Assembly: GCF_024684275.1 (NCBI RefSeq)
Contig: NZ_JAIKXF010000055.1
Coordinates: 1 to 64,000 of the forward strand
Length of the DNA: 64,000 nucleotides
Source of the DNA: Ruminococcus sp.
GTDB lineage: Bacteria; Bacillota_A; Clostridia; Oscillospirales; Ruminococcaceae
Direction: 5' to 3'
Shown: piece after piece, positions 8,560-16,427 of the stretch
How positions within the stretch are numbered: the first letter of the stretch is position 1
How the letters are laid out: each line of letters begins with the position of its first letter
Program-made: the position numbers and the translations under genes
Notes under the pieces: generated by a model
Told to the model about the DNA's origin: nothing
Seen by the model: the letters and a program-made list of their open reading frames with translations, nothing else
Databases searched by the model: none

Positions 8560-9894
8560 TCAGCCGAGCTTAGCTTCAAGAGCAGCCTTTGCGCCCTCAT
8601 ATCCGGGCTTGCCGAGAAGAGCGAACATATTGGACTTATAGCTTTCAACACCTGGCTGGTTGAAAGGATTTACACCGAGAACATAGCCTGAGATAGCACA
8701 AGCCTTCTCGAAGAAATAGATCATGTAGCCTACATTTTCCTCTGTAGTATCATCAAGCTCAAGAATGATATTAGGAACTCCGCCCTCTGTATGAGCGAGA
8801 ACAGTACCCTCGAAAGCCTTTCTGTTTACTACTGACATATTCTGGTTTGTGAGGAAGTTAAGACCGTCAAGATTCTCTGCATCGGGTTCAAGGAAAAGAT
8901 CAGTCTTTGGCTTCTTGATATCAACAACAGTCTCAAAGAGTATTCTTGCACCGTCCTGGATATACTGTCCCATTGAGTGAAGGTCTGTTGAGAATACAGC
9001 TGCTGACGGGAAAATGCCCTTATTATCCTTGCCTTCGCTCTCGCCGAAAAGCTGCTTATACCACTCTGACATCATTACGAAGCTTGGATCATAGGAAACG
9101 AGCATTTCAACAGACTTGCCCTTTCTGTAAAGGATATTTCTGAGTGCAGCATACTTATAGCAATCATTGCTATCGAAATCAGCGCAGAAGTCAGCCTGTG
9201 CCTTAGCAGCACCCTTCATAAGTGCGTCAATGTCACAGCCGGCAACTGCAATAGGAAGAAGACCAACAGCTGTAAGAACAGAGAAACGACCTCCTACGTC
9301 ATCAGGGATAACGAATGTCTCATAGCCCTCAGCGTCTGAGAGGTTCTTGAGAGTTCCTCTTGCCTTGTCTGTAGTAGCAAATATACGGTTCTTTGCCTCT
9401 TCCTTACCGTATTTATCCTCAACCATCTTCTTGAAGATCCTGAATGCAAGAGCAGGCTCTGTAGTTGTACCCGACTTGGAGATTACATTCACAGAGAAGT
9501 CCTTGCCGTCACAAAGAGCAATGATCTCGTTGAGATAAGCAGGGTTGATGCTGTTTCCAACATAGTAGATATCAGGTGTGTCCTTCTTCATGTTATTATA
9601 AAGAGGCGACTTGAGAAGCTCGATAGCTGCTCTTGCACCGAGATATGAACCGCCGATACCGATAACGATAAGGATATCAGAATTCTTCTTTATTCTCTCG
9701 GCAGCTGCCTTGATACGTGCGAATTCTTCCTTATCATAGGCTGTAGGGAGTTCTACCCAGCCTAAAAAATCATTGCCGAGACCTGACTTACTGTGAAGTG
9801 ACTGAGCAGCAGCCTCTACCTGAGCCTTGATACCAGCCATTTCGTCAGCGTTGACGAAATCCTTCAAGTATTTGGTGTTGAGTTTTAAAGACAT
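8560..9894 (-). CDS. pgi: Glucose-6-phosphate isomerase
   Basis: Pgi interconverts glucose 6-phosphate and fructose 6-phosphate. The 444-residue protein is of the shorter bacterial type and has the sugar-phosphate isomerase blocks [28 protein letters not shown] and [17 protein letters not shown], plus the C-terminal [12 protein letters not shown] signature containing the conserved lysine. A TTGGAGG site precedes the ATG and a consensus promoter lies upstream. Confidence 0.97.
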   Translation of the reverse strand: MSLKLNTKYLKDFVNADEMAGIKAQVEAAAQSLHSKSGLGNDFLGWVELPTAYDKEEFARIKAAAERIKKNSDILIVIGIGGSYLGARAAIELLKSPLYNNMKKDTPDIYYVGNSINPAYLNEIIALCDGKDFSVNVISKSGTTTEPALAFRIFKKMVEDKYGKEEAKNRIFATTDKARGTLKNLSDAEGYETFVIPDDVGGRFSVLTAVGLLPIAVAGCDIDALMKGAAKAQADFCADFDSNDCYKYAALRNILYRKGKSVEMLVSYDPSFVMMSEWYKQLFGESEGKDNKGIFPSAAVFSTDLHSMGQYIQDGARILFETVVDIKKPKTDLFLEPDAENLDGLNFLTNQNMSVVNRKAFEGTVLAHTEGGVPNIILELDDTTEENVGYMIYFFEKACAISGYVLGVNPFNQPGVESYKSNMFALLGKPGYEGAKAALEAKLG

Positions 9895-9913
9895 TAGAAT
9901 TTACCTCCAATAT

Positions 9914-9978
9914 GTATGGTAAGCCATACAAATATAATTTACCATCTTTATGATACTATATTTTTGGATTTTTTTCAA
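9914..9978 (-). promoter_or_regulatory. pgi promoter with a palindrome in the 5' UTR
   Basis: On the minus strand TTGAAA (plus 9973-9978) and TATCAT (9950-9955) are separated by 17 nt. Between the expected transcription start and the ribosome-binding site lies the inverted repeat GTATGG-CTTA-CCATAC (9914-9929), which could be an operator or a small leader stem. Confidence 0.6.
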
Positions 9979-10028
9979 GTCCTTTACGTAACAATTTCAA
10001 CATTTGTATATTTATAACAATTATACAC

Positions 10029-11168
10029 TCACTTTTCCATCATTTTATCCAGCAGCTTATATAAAATAAATCTATAGCTAAGTTTAGAAACAGCATTTTT
10101 TGCAAGCAGTTCACTTTCATATACCAGCGTATCATCATTATAAAAGGCTGCAGTGCCGATTGGCTGACCAATTCTGATGGGGGCTGTCAGGTATTCAGGT
10201 ATGACTACACGTGTACGAAGCTCGCCGGAGCCCCTCGGAACGACGGCTTTCCCCTGTTGATCCAGATAAATCTCCACAGCGTAGGCGGTACCGTTTTTTA
10301 CCTTTACAGGAGCAAGCATTTCATCAGGAAACATTGTAAATGTGACCTTATAGCCGCTGAAGCCCATGCGAACCAGTCTTTTCGCAGTACCAAGAGATAT
10401 CTCCTCGTTCTCAGCGCCGAGAACTACAGAAATAAAGGTACTGCCGCTTTCATTGCGTCCGCCCTCTGCAATACAATAGCCAGCCTCGTCTGAGTGACAA
10501 GCTTTGAAACCGATATGTCGGTCATAAGTACGGGTAAGTGTATTTTCACTGACAAGCTCTGTCTTCCCACCCTTAACGAAATCACGCCATGTTGAGAACA
10601 TCGGAACAAGAAAGTCATATTCTGCAAGTTCACAGCAGATAACAGCCATATCATGGGCTGTAGTATATTCCTCTGCCGAATAATAGCCATACGGAGAAGC
10701 AAACCTTGTATCTCTGAGCCCAAGATCAAAAGCCTTTGCGTTCATATCCATGACAAAGCTTTCAACGCTCCCCGATGATCTCTCAGCAAGAACAGTCATA
10801 GCGTCATTTGCGTTTCCGATGATAACACTTTTCAGCAGCTCTTCCACAGTCATTTTATCACCGCTTTCAAGCCATATCACTGCGCCTTTGGTATTTGTTA
10901 CGCTTTCTGAGGCAGTGATCTCGTCGTCAAAGGAGTACTCTCCGTCCTGTATATCCTCAGCAACAAGAAGGATCCCCATAAGCTTTGCAAGATAACCTGC
11001 ATTAAGGTGCTTATTGGAGTTCATTTCGTTCAATACTGTGCGAGTCTCAGCCTCCATCAGCACGTATGCCGCAGGTTCGGGAGCCTCCTTGACATCAGCT
11101 CCGATAACAAGAGCCGAAAACATTGCTATAATGAATAAGAACGGCAAAATCCTCAGTTTTTTCAGCAT
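10029..11168 (-). CDS. PBP-like S11 D,D-carboxypeptidase homologue with all three catalytic motifs lost
   Basis: This is a 379-residue secreted or membrane-anchored protein: N-terminal hydrophobic signal (residues 5-24), then the D-Ala-D-Ala carboxypeptidase fold of the DacF type, then a C-terminal beta domain and basic amphipathic tail. Active S11 enzymes need SxxK, SxN and KTG. Here the aligned positions are Y59-L-A-K62, N119-A-N121 and K222-A-C224, so the nucleophile serine is tyrosine and the other two motifs are also broken. Flanking family sequence is well preserved (SFDDEIT, MTVEELLKSVIIGNANDA, DEAGYCIAEGG), so this is not random decay. The start at 11168 follows GAGGTG with 6-nt spacing; frames beginning at 11228 run through the preceding terminator. 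A non-enzymatic muropeptide-binding role is plausible but unproven. Confidence 0.85.
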   Translation of the reverse strand: MLKKLRILPFLFIIAMFSALVIGADVKEAPEPAAYVLMEAETRTVLNEMNSNKHLNAGYLAKLMGILLVAEDIQDGEYSFDDEITASESVTNTKGAVIWLESGDKMTVEELLKSVIIGNANDAMTVLAERSSGSVESFVMDMNAKAFDLGLRDTRFASPYGYYSAEEYTTAHDMAVICCELAEYDFLVPMFSTWRDFVKGGKTELVSENTLTRTYDRHIGFKACHSDEAGYCIAEGGRNESGSTFISVVLGAENEEISLGTAKRLVRMGFSGYKVTFTMFPDEMLAPVKVKNGTAYAVEIYLDQQGKAVVPRGSGELRTRVVIPEYLTAPIRIGQPIGTAAFYNDDTLVYESELLAKNAVSKLSYRFILYKLLDKMMEK

Positions 11169-11215
11169 ATTCATCACCTCAAAGGATAATATGCATTTTT
11201 CTGTAAAAAAATGAA

Positions 11216-11242
11216 AAAGGAGCAGCATAGAACTGCTCCTTA
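11216..11242 (-). terminator. Terminator of the VanY-like gene
   Basis: AAGGAGCAG pairs with CTGCTCCTT across a 7-nt loop, followed on the minus strand by a T-rich run. It starts 8 nt after the stop codon. Confidence 0.85.
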
Positions 11243-11249
11243 ATATAAA

Positions 11250-12221
11250 TCATTTTTTTAAAGCGATGATAATAAAAGCGTCCTTATTATCGCCTGTAAT
11301 CTCATAATTACCCGATATCGGTACTCTCGTTTTGTACTGCTCATCGTTTTCGGTAACTGAGTATATCTGGTATCCCATATCGTTGAATGTAAAGGTATAA
11401 GGCTCATCAAAGGTGTACTGTTTAAGGAAATCAACGTATTCTTCAAGGCACATATCCTTTTTTGTCATTATTGCCGCGTGTATCTCACCCACGTATCTGA
11501 GATGCCACGGACAGTATTCATTGCCTGTCTTATCCTTTTTATTCTGCGGATACCTCACTATAAATCCATACTTCCAGCAGTTCTCAACTATCCAGCCCTC
11601 TGTATCATATCCGTCGTATGACAGCACAGAGCCATAAGCATTAAGTGCGAGGTCTACGCAGTATCCTGCCTTGGACTCGCTGAAAGCCTTTGGACAATAT
11701 GAATCTTCACCTGTATATGTATCGGTAGTTCCGTATACGATAAAATCAGCTAAAGCTGTCTGGTTGGCATAATCCTCCATCATGGTATTAAGCGCCTCTG
11801 CCGCGTCCTCGTTGAGTTCAACCTTCTCGTCAACAAGGGTATAGAATTCGTTCTTCTCCTCCGACAGATCTACCATAGCCTTACTGTAATCCTCTTTTGC
11901 GGGAGCGCTCTCGGTATATATTGCAAGTATACCCTCTGCAAGTTCATTTTCCGATAACTCATATTCCGAAAATCCCAGATACTTTACTCCCTCAAAAGCA
12001 GTTGTGCTCTCGTCGGTTGTCCCCAGCGAAAGGCTGCTGCCTGTGGTTGCTTGCTCCTGAGTTTCGGCATTACGGAAGTCGCCGTTTATGGTAAGATTTA
12101 AAGGTTGCTGACTTGCCAGACTTCTTCTGAGCGTATCAGCACCCGAAAGTGTTATTACAATAGCGCCCATAGCCAGCAGAACTCTGCTGAGCTTGAGCTT
12201 TTTTCTCTTTGGCTCCTGCAT
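11250..12221 (-). CDS. VanY-like M15B peptidase homologue with degenerate zinc/catalytic sites
   Basis: This 323-residue protein has an N-terminal signal-anchor (residues 11-31), a low-complexity linker and a C-terminal domain of the VanY D-alanyl-D-alanine carboxypeptidase type. Diagnostic blocks are SESKAGYCVDL, YGFIVRYPQNKKDKTG and PWHLRYVG. In active enzymes the first block is SEHQTG-x-AVD, with His as a zinc ligand, and the last is E-P-W-H, with Glu as catalytic base. Here these are S183 and C237; D190 and H240 remain. A C-terminal extension of about 75 residues follows. The ATG at 12221 is preferred because the one at 12230 is only 2 nt from GGAGG. A strong promoter, a structured leader and a putative attenuator precede it. 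Confidence 0.82.
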   Translation of the reverse strand: MQEPKRKKLKLSRVLLAMGAIVITLSGADTLRRSLASQQPLNLTINGDFRNAETQEQATTGSSLSLGTTDESTTAFEGVKYLGFSEYELSENELAEGILAIYTESAPAKEDYSKAMVDLSEEKNEFYTLVDEKVELNEDAAEALNTMMEDYANQTALADFIVYGTTDTYTGEDSYCPKAFSESKAGYCVDLALNAYGSVLSYDGYDTEGWIVENCWKYGFIVRYPQNKKDKTGNEYCPWHLRYVGEIHAAIMTKKDMCLEEYVDFLKQYTFDEPYTFTFNDMGYQIYSVTENDEQYKTRVPISGNYEITGDNKDAFIIIALKK

Positions 12222-12394
12222 TTTGACCATATCCTCCGATTGTTTTGTTCTACATCAAAAAATAATACTTTGGTTCTTTTTCTTTATTATTCTATCGTTT
12301 TTCAGGCAAATGCCCGAGTATTATTTATAATCAGAATAGCATTCCAGCCAATTTGTCTTTGATCCTGCTTCCCCCGACTTGTCCGCCGAAAGGG

Positions 12395-12439
12395 AAAATA
12401 AAAAAGACACTGCTGTTTCCCTGCCTGTTCTGTAGTGAC
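12395..12439 (-). terminator. Candidate terminator/attenuator in the VanY leader
   Basis: On the minus strand an imperfect stem GTCACTACAG/CAGCAGTGTC is followed by TTTTTTATTTT. If it works, most transcripts from the 12.68-kb promoter would stop before the VanY-like gene. Confidence 0.5.
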
Positions 12440-12562
12440 CCGGATACAAAGGTGCGACACCTTTTACGCCAGCTTTATCCGACATAAAGGTATGCAGAAT
12501 CAGTACGTCTGCAAATACCTATAGTCAGCCTGAGCTGCCGACTCCGAAAAATATTAGAACTA

Positions 12563-12601
12563 TTAAAGGAAAACCGCCGTGCCTGTATGTTTTTTTAGCA
12601 T
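12563..12601 (-). CDS. Possible 12-residue leader peptide
   Basis: ATG at 12601 opens MLKKHTGTAVFL and stops with TAA, inside the transcript from the strong promoter. AAGGA lies 13 nt upstream, which is longer than ideal, so translation is uncertain. If real, it would sit directly before the hairpin array and could couple translation to folding. Confidence 0.25.
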   Translation of the reverse strand: MLKKHTGTAVFL

Positions 12602-12665
12602 TGCGAAATTTGTTTCCTTCTTTTGTTCATTCTACACCATAATATTATATATCTCTGTATTTTCT

Positions 12666-12694
12666 ATTATAGTACAGAAAAATTACCTTGTCAA
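12666..12694 (-). promoter_or_regulatory. Perfect sigma-A promoter of the leader RNA
   Basis: On the minus strand TTGACA, 17 nt, TATAAT: the full consensus. It lies downstream of addA and points toward the VanY-like gene. Confidence 0.88.
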
Positions 12695-12754
12695 CTTTTT
12701 TTTCATATTCTGCGAATTAGACAAAAACTATGTTCTATCTTATACATACAGCAC

Positions 12755-12782
12755 AACAGGCTCTCCGTTCAGAGAGCCTGTT
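12755..12782 (-). terminator. Hairpin after addA, without clear T-tract
   Basis: A perfect 11-bp stem AACAGGCTCTC/GAGAGCCTGTT overlaps the end of addA and its stop. No T-run follows on either strand, so it is a weak terminator or a 3'-end stabiliser. Confidence 0.5.
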
Positions 12783-12784
12783 CA

Positions 12785-15700
12785 TCAAAGTTCAACTGTA
12801 ATACTGTCTTTCAGCTCAAAGGAATAAAGAAGAGTTTCCTTGACCTTTTTTCCTGTAGTCAGCTCTATTGCTGCCTTATAAAGCCTGAGCTGCATAGCGT
12901 AACGCTCTTTCAGTGCTGTAAGTGACACTCCCCTGTCTGACTTGTAGTCCACAATGACTATACCGTCAGGCTCTTCAAACATAAGGTCGATTATCCCTTT
13001 TATCATGCCGTCGGACTTTTTCAGCCTGTCGAGAGTTTCATTCTCAATATTGAGCTGTGAGACAGCCACCATGAATTTCTTTTCCCTCACATAACGCAGG
13101 GAACTTTTTATCCTGTCAAAAAGACTGCTTTTGAAAAACGCCGAAACATTCTCAACGCTTATTGACTCAGCCTCGGCAGAGCTGATATACCCTTTTTGAG
13201 AAACACTGTCTATCTCAGCCTCGGGAGCATTTATTGCTCTGTCAAAATCGCAGTACTGAAAGAATGTGTGTATCGCCGTTCCGCGCTCTGCACCGGTCAA
13301 ACTTGAACCCTCTGACTTGAATCTCGGACGCTTCAGTCTGAAATCGAAGCTGTCATCATTTTCCTTCAGTTTCCTTGTTATCTGTGTCACACTAAGCTTT
13401 GCTGGTGTCTCGGAAAGAGTCCTGTTGTACTGAAAGTCTATAATATCCTTCATCTTAGCGATAAGCATTTCATCTGCGGAAGCATCTTCCGCCTCGTCTT
13501 TGATGTCCTCCGCATCAGTTACAGCAGTCTCCGCTATCTTGTATTCAAATAGCTCACCGGCTGCACTGCCTGCTCCGAGCCCGCCTGTATCGATACCAAG
13601 CTGCTGTGCGATGTCCTCAAACTCTGTACTGCGAACGATAGCCGCCCACAGCCAGTCAGCAAAGCTCTTAGCCTCCGACACCCATTCAGTTATGTCGTTG
13701 CTGTGCAGAATACAGCTTTCAATAAGGGCATTTACGCGTTTAAGCGCCTTTTCACTGCATTTCAGGTTAATAAAAAGCTGCTGCTGCGCTCTTGTAAGCC
13801 CTACGTAAAGCAAACGCATTTCCTCGCTTCGTGTGGCTCTTTCCTCCTCGGCAGCCAGCATGGTCTGCTGGAAGGTCCTGTACTTTCTGAAAAGAGTCGG
13901 CTCATACAGCACATAGCCTATTCTGCCGTCGTCACTGCACATTACAGCTTTAGAGTCAAATTTAAAGTTCACCGATGTCTCAGCTATGAACACAAACGGA
14001 AATTCCAGCCCCTTTGAACGGTGGAGAGTCAGCACGTTGACATATTCGCCCGAAGAAGCAGATATTTTGCCCTGTGAATAATCGCCGTTCTCCATAACTC
14101 TGTCAAGGTGGCGCAGAAAACCGTTAAGTCCGCCTGTACCGTCAAAGGCGGCTGAGCTCTCATAATTCTGAGCATACTGGATAAGGGCACGAAGATTTGC
14201 ACGTTTCTGGTCGCCGTCACTGTACATCTGCATAACTGAAATAAAATCTGTGGTATCATATATCTCGCCGATAAGCTCCCCCAGAGTCATTGTCACGGAG
14301 TCGAGTCTGAACTCGTCAAGAGATTCAAGGAATTCCATACAGTGTTCACGCAGAAACATATCTGTGCATTCCTCGTACTCACCGTCAGCCAGACCGCGTA
14401 TTATCGCAAAAAGCGCCCTGTGCTTATCAAGAGACTTTATCACCGCAAGGTCAGATATACTGAACATATACATCGGCGAGGTCATAACAGCAGCCATAGG
14501 AATATCCTGCAAGGGATTGCTGATAACCCTCAGCAGGTCTATAAGCACAGCTATCTCACGTGACCTAAGGTATCCTGCCTCCTCATTTCCTTTGGCTGGC
14601 ACACCTATCCTGTTCAGTTCATCGGCATATACATTGATATACGAGTTGTTTCTGACGAGTATACAGAAATCCGACGGTCTGCACGGACGCTGTACACCGT
14701 CCTTATCGGTCACAGGTACGCCATTTTTGAGCATATCCGCTATTTTCTGAGCCGTAAAAACAGCCTCGCAGTCTGTCTTTTGATCGACAATATCATCTTC
14801 GCCATCCTCGCAGGGCTCGTCATTTATAAATGATATGTGAGCAACACGCTGTCTTCCGCCGCTCTCGCCAAAGTGCTCTGCCCCGAAATACAGCATTTCG
14901 TCGCTGTTATAATCTATATCACCGCAGCTTTCGCTCATTATCTGCCCGAAAACATAGTTTACGAAATCAATAACCTGAGGTGAGCTTCGGAAATTCTTGT
15001 TGAGAGTGATATACTGATTCCTGCTGTCACTGTCTGAGGAATACCTATCCGCACCTTTCAGGGTATTTATAAAGTTGCGCGGATTTGCAAGTCTGAAACG
15101 ATAGATAGACTGCTTTACATCACCTACAAGAAAAACATTGTCGCCATAGAGAGGCTCGCCGTTTTCGCCGAGCTTATAATTCTTTGAAATAAGCTTGAAT
15201 ATCAGGTCTTGCTTGTTATTTGAGTCCTGATACTCGTCTATCATTATGATGTCATAATAATCCGCTATCTTCTCAGCAGCTTCGGACTGTATAACTCTGC
15301 CGTTTTCGTCCTCGTCAGCAAGTATATCAAGCGCAAGGCGCTCGCCGTCATCAAAGCTGAGAGCGTTTTTTTCGCACTTTTTCTCCCATAGTATCTCATG
15401 GTACTTTCTCAGCATATCCGCAAGAACAGCCGTCACTTCACCGCTCTCGGCAAAATCGCTATCCACAGACGTTATGCTGCTAACTACCTTTGCTATGGTC
15501 TTTTTTATTATATCGCGCTTTTTCTTGAATATTTCTCTCAGAGCCTTATCATGGGAAGTCTTTCCCACTCTTACAAGGTCGGCAAACTCCTCAGCCTTCG
15601 CACATTCCTCTGCTGTGGGGATTCGTCCGCTTCTGAAAACGCCCAGCAAATCTGATACATTATCAAAGTCGTTTTCAGCCTGCTCATAGGACTTCACTGC

Positions 15701-16426
15701 CGCCGCAGCCGCCATATCGGGGAAAATACGGCTTATCATGCCCATATTATCGTCAGCCGCTTTAAGTGCCGATTCAAGCTGACGGGTAAGAGTTTCAATG
15801 AGCTTACGGCAATAGACTGAACTCTCAAATTCAGTGTTGTAATTTTGCACAGCTTTTTCAAGCCACTTATCCGCCATTGCCACAGAAGAAAGAAAATTAT
15901 CGGCTCTTTCGATGACTTCAAGGAGTCTTTTTTCGTCCTTTATGCAGAAACGGTCGTACATAAAGGATATTTTGCCGTACTCATTTGCACTGTAATAATT
16001 TATCAGCTCCTCAAGAGCCCGTGCTCTCAGAACCTTGTTATCGGTGTCATCAAGTACGCTGAATCCCGAAGTTATGCCGTTTTCAACGATATTATCCCTT
16101 ATAAGGTCGAAGCAGAATGAGTTTATAGTGGATATTCTTGCACTTTGCAAAAGTATCTGCTGCTTCAAAAGATGCCTGTCGTCAGGACGTTCATTTATAA
16201 GGGCGCGGAGCTTGCTGTCAAGGCGCTTTTTCAGCTCTGCTGCGGCGTCATTGGTAAATGTAACAACTACCATTCTGTCTGCACGTACTCCAGAATCCTT
16301 ATCGGCAATAAGCTGAACAAGCCTCTCGGTAAGCACTGCTGTCTTGCCGCTTCCTGCTGCTGCTGATACGATAAGGGACGTATCTCTTGCGTCGATAGCA
16401 TTCTGCTGCTGTTGTGTCCAGCCCAT
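12785..16426 (-). CDS. addA: ATP-dependent helicase/nuclease subunit A
   Basis: AddA is the UvrD-like helicase and nuclease subunit of AddAB, which processes double-strand breaks for RecA loading. The 1213-residue protein has Walker A SAAAGSGKTAVL near residue 20, the DEYQDSN helicase motif II, LHRSKGLEFPFVF, and a C-terminal RecB-like nuclease with GIIDLMFEEPDG and DYKSDRG. The ATG at 16426 follows GGAGGAG; the longer frame to 16513 lies within addB and has no ribosome-binding site. The addB stop (16428-16430) is adjacent, so the two are translationally coupled. Confidence 0.96.
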   Translation of the reverse strand: MGWTQQQQNAIDARDTSLIVSAAAGSGKTAVLTERLVQLIADKDSGVRADRMVVVTFTNDAAAELKKRLDSKLRALINERPDDRHLLKQQILLQSARISTINSFCFDLIRDNIVENGITSGFSVLDDTDNKVLRARALEELINYYSANEYGKISFMYDRFCIKDEKRLLEVIERADNFLSSVAMADKWLEKAVQNYNTEFESSVYCRKLIETLTRQLESALKAADDNMGMISRIFPDMAAAAAVKSYEQAENDFDNVSDLLGVFRSGRIPTAEECAKAEEFADLVRVGKTSHDKALREIFKKKRDIIKKTIAKVVSSITSVDSDFAESGEVTAVLADMLRKYHEILWEKKCEKNALSFDDGERLALDILADEDENGRVIQSEAAEKIADYYDIIMIDEYQDSNNKQDLIFKLISKNYKLGENGEPLYGDNVFLVGDVKQSIYRFRLANPRNFINTLKGADRYSSDSDSRNQYITLNKNFRSSPQVIDFVNYVFGQIMSESCGDIDYNSDEMLYFGAEHFGESGGRQRVAHISFINDEPCEDGEDDIVDQKTDCEAVFTAQKIADMLKNGVPVTDKDGVQRPCRPSDFCILVRNNSYINVYADELNRIGVPAKGNEEAGYLRSREIAVLIDLLRVISNPLQDIPMAAVMTSPMYMFSISDLAVIKSLDKHRALFAIIRGLADGEYEECTDMFLREHCMEFLESLDEFRLDSVTMTLGELIGEIYDTTDFISVMQMYSDGDQKRANLRALIQYAQNYESSAAFDGTGGLNGFLRHLDRVMENGDYSQGKISASSGEYVNVLTLHRSKGLEFPFVFIAETSVNFKFDSKAVMCSDDGRIGYVLYEPTLFRKYRTFQQTMLAAEEERATRSEEMRLLYVGLTRAQQQLFINLKCSEKALKRVNALIESCILHSNDITEWVSEAKSFADWLWAAIVRSTEFEDIAQQLGIDTGGLGAGSAAGELFEYKIAETAVTDAEDIKDEAEDASADEMLIAKMKDIIDFQYNRTLSETPAKLSVTQITRKLKENDDSFDFRLKRPRFKSEGSSLTGAERGTAIHTFFQYCDFDRAINAPEAEIDSVSQKGYISSAEAESISVENVSAFFKSSLFDRIKSSLRYVREKKFMVAVSQLNIENETLDRLKKSDGMIKGIIDLMFEEPDGIVIVDYKSDRGVSLTALKERYAMQLRLYKAAIELTTGKKVKETLLYSFELKDSITVEL

Positions 16427-16427
16427 A

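Larger units (their letters stand above)
12395..12658 (-). ncRNA. Candidate structured leader RNA or small RNA of about 260 nt
   Basis: A perfect sigma-A promoter starts minus-strand transcription near 12658. The RNA could form hairpins around 12524-12543 (AGTC..GACT), 12488-12520 (AGGTAT-GCAGA paired with TCTGC-ATACCT) and 12441-12481 (CGGATA/TATCCG enclosing AAAGGTG-TCG-CACCTTT). It ends with an imperfect stem and a T-tract. I could not match it to a known riboswitch, SRP RNA, RNase P or tmRNA signature. It may be an independent RNA (a 6S-type RNA is possible) or a regulatory leader of the VanY-like gene that begins about 170 nt further on. Confidence 0.45.

Noticed and set aside
12361..12560. 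TPP, cobalamin, c-di-AMP or T-box riboswitch identity for the VanY leader
   Set aside because: None of the conserved core strings of these classes is present, so it is left as an unassigned structured RNA.
12755..12782. Hairpin after addA as a strong intrinsic terminator
   Set aside because: The stem is perfect but there is no T-tract on either strand, so it is listed only as a weak candidate.
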